From Emergomyces orientalis (Eukaryota; Ascomycota; Eurotiomycetes; Onygenales; Ajellomycetaceae): a DNA stretch of 64,000 bases. A program made the position numbers and the translations under genes. Below are positions 60,540 to 64,000 of this stretch, in pieces; the stretch's first letter is position 1; every line of letters begins with the position of its first letter. The notes below the pieces were generated by a model. The model was not told the origin of the DNA and did no database searches. It saw only the letters and a program-made list of their open reading frames with translations. The stretch spans positions 248,001 through 312,000 of the forward strand of contig MOWL01000024.1 of assembly GCA_002110485.1 (NCBI GenBank), in the 5' to 3' direction.

Positions 60540-60646
60540 ATATTAATTAGTTTTAAAGTTAGAAAAATCCTGAGACTCTTTGAGTCTCAGATAGATATCA
60601 TAGTCTCTGACTGCATATATCTATAATGAAAGAATAATAATAATAA
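60540..60646 (+). mobile_element. LINE 3'-end-like fragment at the outer edge of the right arm
   Basis: Inverted match to 27255-27357 with the same hairpin (60570-60590). Ends ATAATGAAAG then (AAT)n, the form of a LINE 3' tail. Confidence 0.55.
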
Positions 60647-60720
60647 GGCATCTCTAATGAAGGAGACTCAGGCTCTCAATGACTACCTGCAGAGAACCAT
60701 GGAAGAGAAGAAGAGAGATA
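60647..60720 (+). pseudogene. Gypsy-B 3' remnant and polypurine tract
   Basis: Open frame ASLMKETQALNDYLQRTMEE then KKRDNVRG, running into the LTR and ending at its first TGA. The purine-rich GAAGAGAAGAAGAGAGATAA abuts the LTR. Probably the C-terminal end of Gypsy-B pol or of a last ORF. Confidence 0.55.
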
Positions 60721-60927
60721 ATGTCAGAGGTTGAATCTCTATATAATTATGTGGACTCAGGCTAGCCAGCTCCCGCGCTAGTGGCTAGCCCTCACTTGCA
60801 ATCTGTGCATACTTTTCTACACACTTTTTGCACTTCTTTCTTTTCTTTCTCTTTTCTTTCTTAAGCTTTTCTTCTTGTATATTAGGCACAATATAGTTCT
60901 TTCATACCTAATTGCTCGCCCCTTACA
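60721..60927 (+). repeat. Gypsy-B 3' LTR
   Basis: 207 bp, TGTCAG ... CTTACA, followed by target duplication CACAG at 60928-60932. Confidence 0.88.
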
Positions 60928-61590
60928 CACAGCTTCAATGCAAAGGGGGTGTGATAGAAGCAAGCAAAAAGAAGCACTGCAGTGTATTATGTGTTAAATA
61001 TAAAATAAGAATTGATTTAATTTACATGTTGTTCATCAGAGTTATTGTCCCCATTCACCTGACAGCTCTGTAGCTAGAATGAAAGAATTGACTTGAAACT
61101 GGTTTCTCAACAAATTTTATGTTCTGTATTATGATTTCTTCCATTTTTAATTATTGATTGTAAATAGTAATAAAATAAAAAGTTGTGGCTCTGTAGTCTA
61201 GCAGTAATTATATAGATTCTGTTTTCATGTTTGTTTAAAACATTTCTTTTCTTGATGTATTTTTCAACATAAGCAGAAGACTTCATCACAGCATGCATGG
61301 TGTTATTGTAGAAAAAAAAGGGAAACATGGAAAATAAGATTGAGTTGGACATAATGAAGAAGGGAAAAGCAGTGTCATGCAAAATATAAAATTAAAAAAA
61401 ATTACAGGCATCAACTTTTTTGATCTTTGAGGGACAAAAACAGAGGAAGATAAAAAATGAAGAAATTAAAAGTCTTGTTAAATGCATAACCTATACTGTA
61501 TTCACCAATCATCCCATAAAAAATATATTTTAAAAAAAAAAAATTAGAAAAAGTCGCCCTCCATCAATCTCCACAAGGGAACAAGACCAC
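60928..61590. other. AT-rich flank between island and sugar kinase gene
   Basis: Starts with the right copy of the target duplication. Holds the kinase 3' UTR at its right end. No gene seen; a minus-strand open frame at 61107-61382 is AT-driven. Confidence 0.5.
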
Positions 61591-63653
61591 TCAATTTTTT
61601 CCCCAACCCTTAATAACCGCATCCACATCTTTCCTATATTCCTGCTGCTTATAACACTGCTCCAAAAACACCTTATACTTAACCTCCAGCAACTTATTCT
61701 CATACTCATCTGTGCTCGGCTTCACCATCTTCCCCGGTTTACTCATCCGGTCCATAATATCCCACAAATCCTCCGTCCTGCCCTTCTCATCCGCACTGGC
61801 TGCTTTGGCGCCCAACATCGCCGCCCCATGGCACACAGCGGCATGTACGTAGCGGGGGATAAGCACGGGCATCCCGCAAGCAGACGCGATCAGTTTCATC
61901 AATATGTCATTCTGGCATTGGGAGCCGGACATGAAGATTGAAGTGATGCTGTGGCCGGCCTTATTCATTGTTTCGATGATTTGCTTGGTTTGCAGCGCGA
62001 TGAATTCGAGGGTGGCGTAGTAGTATAGCGCGAGGCCGCTGACGGATTTATCGCTCGAGAGGCCGATGACGGAGCCGGACATGGTTGGGTCGGCTACGGG
62101 GGAGCGGTTGCCGAAGAGGTCGCCGTAGAAGAAGAAATGGCGGCCTAGGTAGGAGATTGTGGGTGCTTGGCTGTCTGCGGCCATTTCTTGTAGGTGCTCG
62201 TTGAGATAGTCGTAGATGTTTGTATGGTAGGATTCGGAGACGGAAAGCGCCTGGTTGAAAGCTGGATGTGTTTCGATGACGTGTTTGAGCAGCTCGCCCG
62301 TGGCGGATTGGCCACCCTCAGCCATCCAGAAGCCTGGGATGATGGTATCGCGGTACGGACCCCAGACGCCAGGGACGAAGACAGGGTTTGGTGACATGGC
62401 GAGATGGCAGGTTGATGTGCCCGCTACGGCGGCGAGGCGGCTGAAGGCTTGGGACCTGTCGTTTTTGGCTGCTTCGGAGCTTAGTTGGTCAGAGCCTAGC
62501 TGAACTTTGGCACCGACAGTGCCTATCCAGCCGGCATATGCGTCGATGACACCGCTTCCTACAGCGATTCCGGCGGGCAAACCCAGTTCTGCGGCCGCTT
62601 TGTCGCAGAGGGTGCCGACGAGCTCCCCAGCCGAGAGATATTCACCGTTCTATTACCAGAAAGGTTATTAATTTTTCGTCTTTAAAAAGCGTAGGGCATG
62701 TTATTCACAAGCACAGTAGAAATTCACAAAACTAACCTCGCCATTGACACCTCCAATGCGTTTGAAACTATCCTCAGTCAACTCCTCCAGCCCAATCTCA
62801 TTCAAAAAATCAGGCTGCCACCCTTTGACGCTTCCATCGACACCCACAGGGACATATCCCTGCTTACAGACGACACTGCAGAAGCTCCTCTTCTCATTGC
62901 CTGTAGCTAAATGCGTCAAGGCATCAGTCAAGTCGTAGAACTTGCAACGATCGAAGAGCTCCTTGGGCATGTTATTCTTAAGCCACAGCACCTTGGGGAT
63001 CTCCATTTCAATGGACATCTTGCCTCCGACATAGCGAAGCAGATTGTGGCCAGTAGCATTGATATTTTCGGTCTCTTCGACAGGGCGGTGGTCGAGCCAG
63101 AGAATGATGTTGCGGTCTGTGTCGAAGTTGGGCCCCGTGACAGAGACGGGCTCGTCGTCGTCATGGGAAAAGACTGCTAGAGAGCAGGTAGCATCGAAGC
63201 CAATGCCGCGGATTGAGGCGGGGTTGATATTGTGCTGGCTTATAGCGCGCTGCACTGAGATACAGATGCAACGCCAGATATCAGTTGTAGATTGTTCCTA
63301 AATATATATGTTAGCATTCAAATGCACATATAGCATAAAATAGAAGAAAAAGTCGGGCTTTATATAAATAATATATATATGTATAGAGAGAGAGAGGTAA
63401 ATAAATATAAATCTCAATTTAAAGGAATCAATAGTCATACATAGTACCCCTGTTGTGGCTGCCACAAGCCAATATTTTCCGAAGCCAAGCCAACAATGTC
63501 GCCCTTGTTATCGATAATGCAGGCCCTGGCGCTACCGGTACCGACATCGATGCCGATATAGTGGTCCATCTGCGGGGAGATCTCGTTTCGGGGATCCATG
63601 GAAGCTTGCCTGGACATCTGGCGCGAAGGGCGGCGGAATGGGAGGGAAGTCAT
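61591..63653 (-). CDS. FGGY-family carbohydrate kinase (YDR109C/FGGY ribulokinase-like)
   Basis: Three exons: 63653-63441, 63297-62737 and 62649-61591; 610 aa, GT-AG introns, all phase 0. The start is the ATG at 63653; the open frame extends upstream only to a TTG. N-terminal phosphate-binding block YIGIDVGTGSARACIID, then GIGFDATCSLAVF and WLDHRPVEE. C-terminal ATP-lobe blocks: AVAGTSTCHLAMS, PGVWGPYRDTIIPGFWMAEG, then SIFMSGSQCQNDILMKLIAS and AVCHGAAMLGA. Order and length match eukaryotic FGGY/YDR109C proteins, reported as D-ribulokinases that phosphorylate D-ribulose. A xylulokinase role is less likely given the GPYRD and DHR blocks. Cytosolic. It lies just outside the right target duplication of Gypsy-B and appears intact. 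Confidence 0.92.
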
Positions 63654-64000
63654 GATGAGAGTAGAAAACAAGGGGAGAGGTCAAGTCCCTATTTCTATAT
63701 ACCTGTTGGTTCACGACAACTTATTTACACTGGCCCGGATTTTTCAGGCAGAGTAGCGTTGTAGGCTTTGCTTACGACGATGAAAGAGCAAGGCGTCAAG
63801 CAGGCCTGACCTTTGAAGCTGGATTGGACTGGGCTGGACTGGACTGGATTGCAGCTAGAAGAAAGCGGCACGATAGGTCTAGAACCTCTCCCCGGAATTG
63901 ATTAGTCGGATGACCATCAGAAAGTTGTCGGTTTCTTATTCGTGTTTGGGGGGAGCTTATCAAGGAGGGGGATGGAATTGATGCTGGACAGTTGGGGATT
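63654..64000. other. Promoter and 5' flank of the FGGY kinase
   Basis: No coding frame supported. A short GGACT/GGATT tandem repeat lies near 63820-63850. Confidence 0.5.

Larger units (their letters stand above)
24687..60927 (+). mobile_element. Gypsy-B: old Ty3/gypsy element that encloses the whole island
   Basis: Related LTRs at 24687-24892 and 60721-60927 start TGTCAG and end TTATA/TTACA. They are flanked outside by the same 5 bases, CACAG (24682-24686 and 60928-60932), the target duplication of one integration. Internal sequence survives at 24893-27254 (gag, protease, start of RT) and 60647-60720 (end of the element with a purine tract). RT core, RNase H and integrase are missing. Everything between 27255 and 60646 is later nested insertion or rearrangement. 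LTRs differ by transitions, and CpG is largely lost from the internal part, which marks it as the oldest layer. Confidence 0.85.

Overview
The window reads as nuclear DNA of a filamentous ascomycete. Host genes carry short GT-AG introns and include fungal orthologues of NC2-beta, Arp9, Rpt6, a VNX1-like vacuolar exchanger and a YDR109C/FGGY-type sugar kinase. A gene-bearing, moderately GC background is cut by a long AT-rich block of decayed Ty3/gypsy elements and LINEs. This bimodal layout fits Onygenales/Ajellomycetaceae genomes such as Blastomyces or its relatives; that placement is inference, not a database match.

Left gene-bearing part (1-24686): a partial gene end; NC2-beta transcription repressor (+, with 22-nt and 27-nt exons); Arp9 (-); a cysteine-rich secreted protein with a GPI-type tail (-); an F-box-like protein (-); a SAM-dependent methyltransferase (-); a 14-TM-type MFS transporter (-); a relic of an FAD aromatic monooxygenase (-); the 26S proteasome ATPase Rpt6 (-), head-to-head with a VNX1-like cation/proton exchanger (+, five exons). 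All exon joins given were checked by hand for frame and GT-AG borders.

Transposon island (24687-60927): about 36 kb lies inside ONE old Ty3/gypsy element (here Gypsy-B), with matching LTRs at both ends and a 5-bp target duplication (CACAG) in the host flanks. Nested inside are two inverted copies of a LINE composite (left arm 27255-34764 on +; right arm on -, 47263-60646), a LINE-2 fragment between them (-), a Gypsy-C element inserted into LINE-2 (35192-45918, flank ATAT) and a chromovirus Gypsy-A inserted into the right arm (47447-53057, TSD GATAC). The arms are collinear without indels over about 7.2 kb. They look identical over the inner 6.2 kb but differ by many transitions over the outer 1 kb.

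The observation most worth following is in Gypsy-C. Downstream of integrase it carries an extra long reading frame (38494-35864, 876 codons with ten in-frame stops, nine of them TGA). Its C-terminal third shows an HxD...H...R pattern typical of 2-oxoglutarate/Fe(II) dioxygenases. Gypsy-C and Gypsy-A each also have a textbook -1 frameshift heptamer just before the gag-frame stop codon. The broken frames in the island are interrupted overwhelmingly by TGA, pointing to a C-to-T process acting on CpG and CpC rather than classical CpA RIP.

Right edge (60928-64000): a three-exon FGGY-family carbohydrate kinase gene (-) and its promoter.
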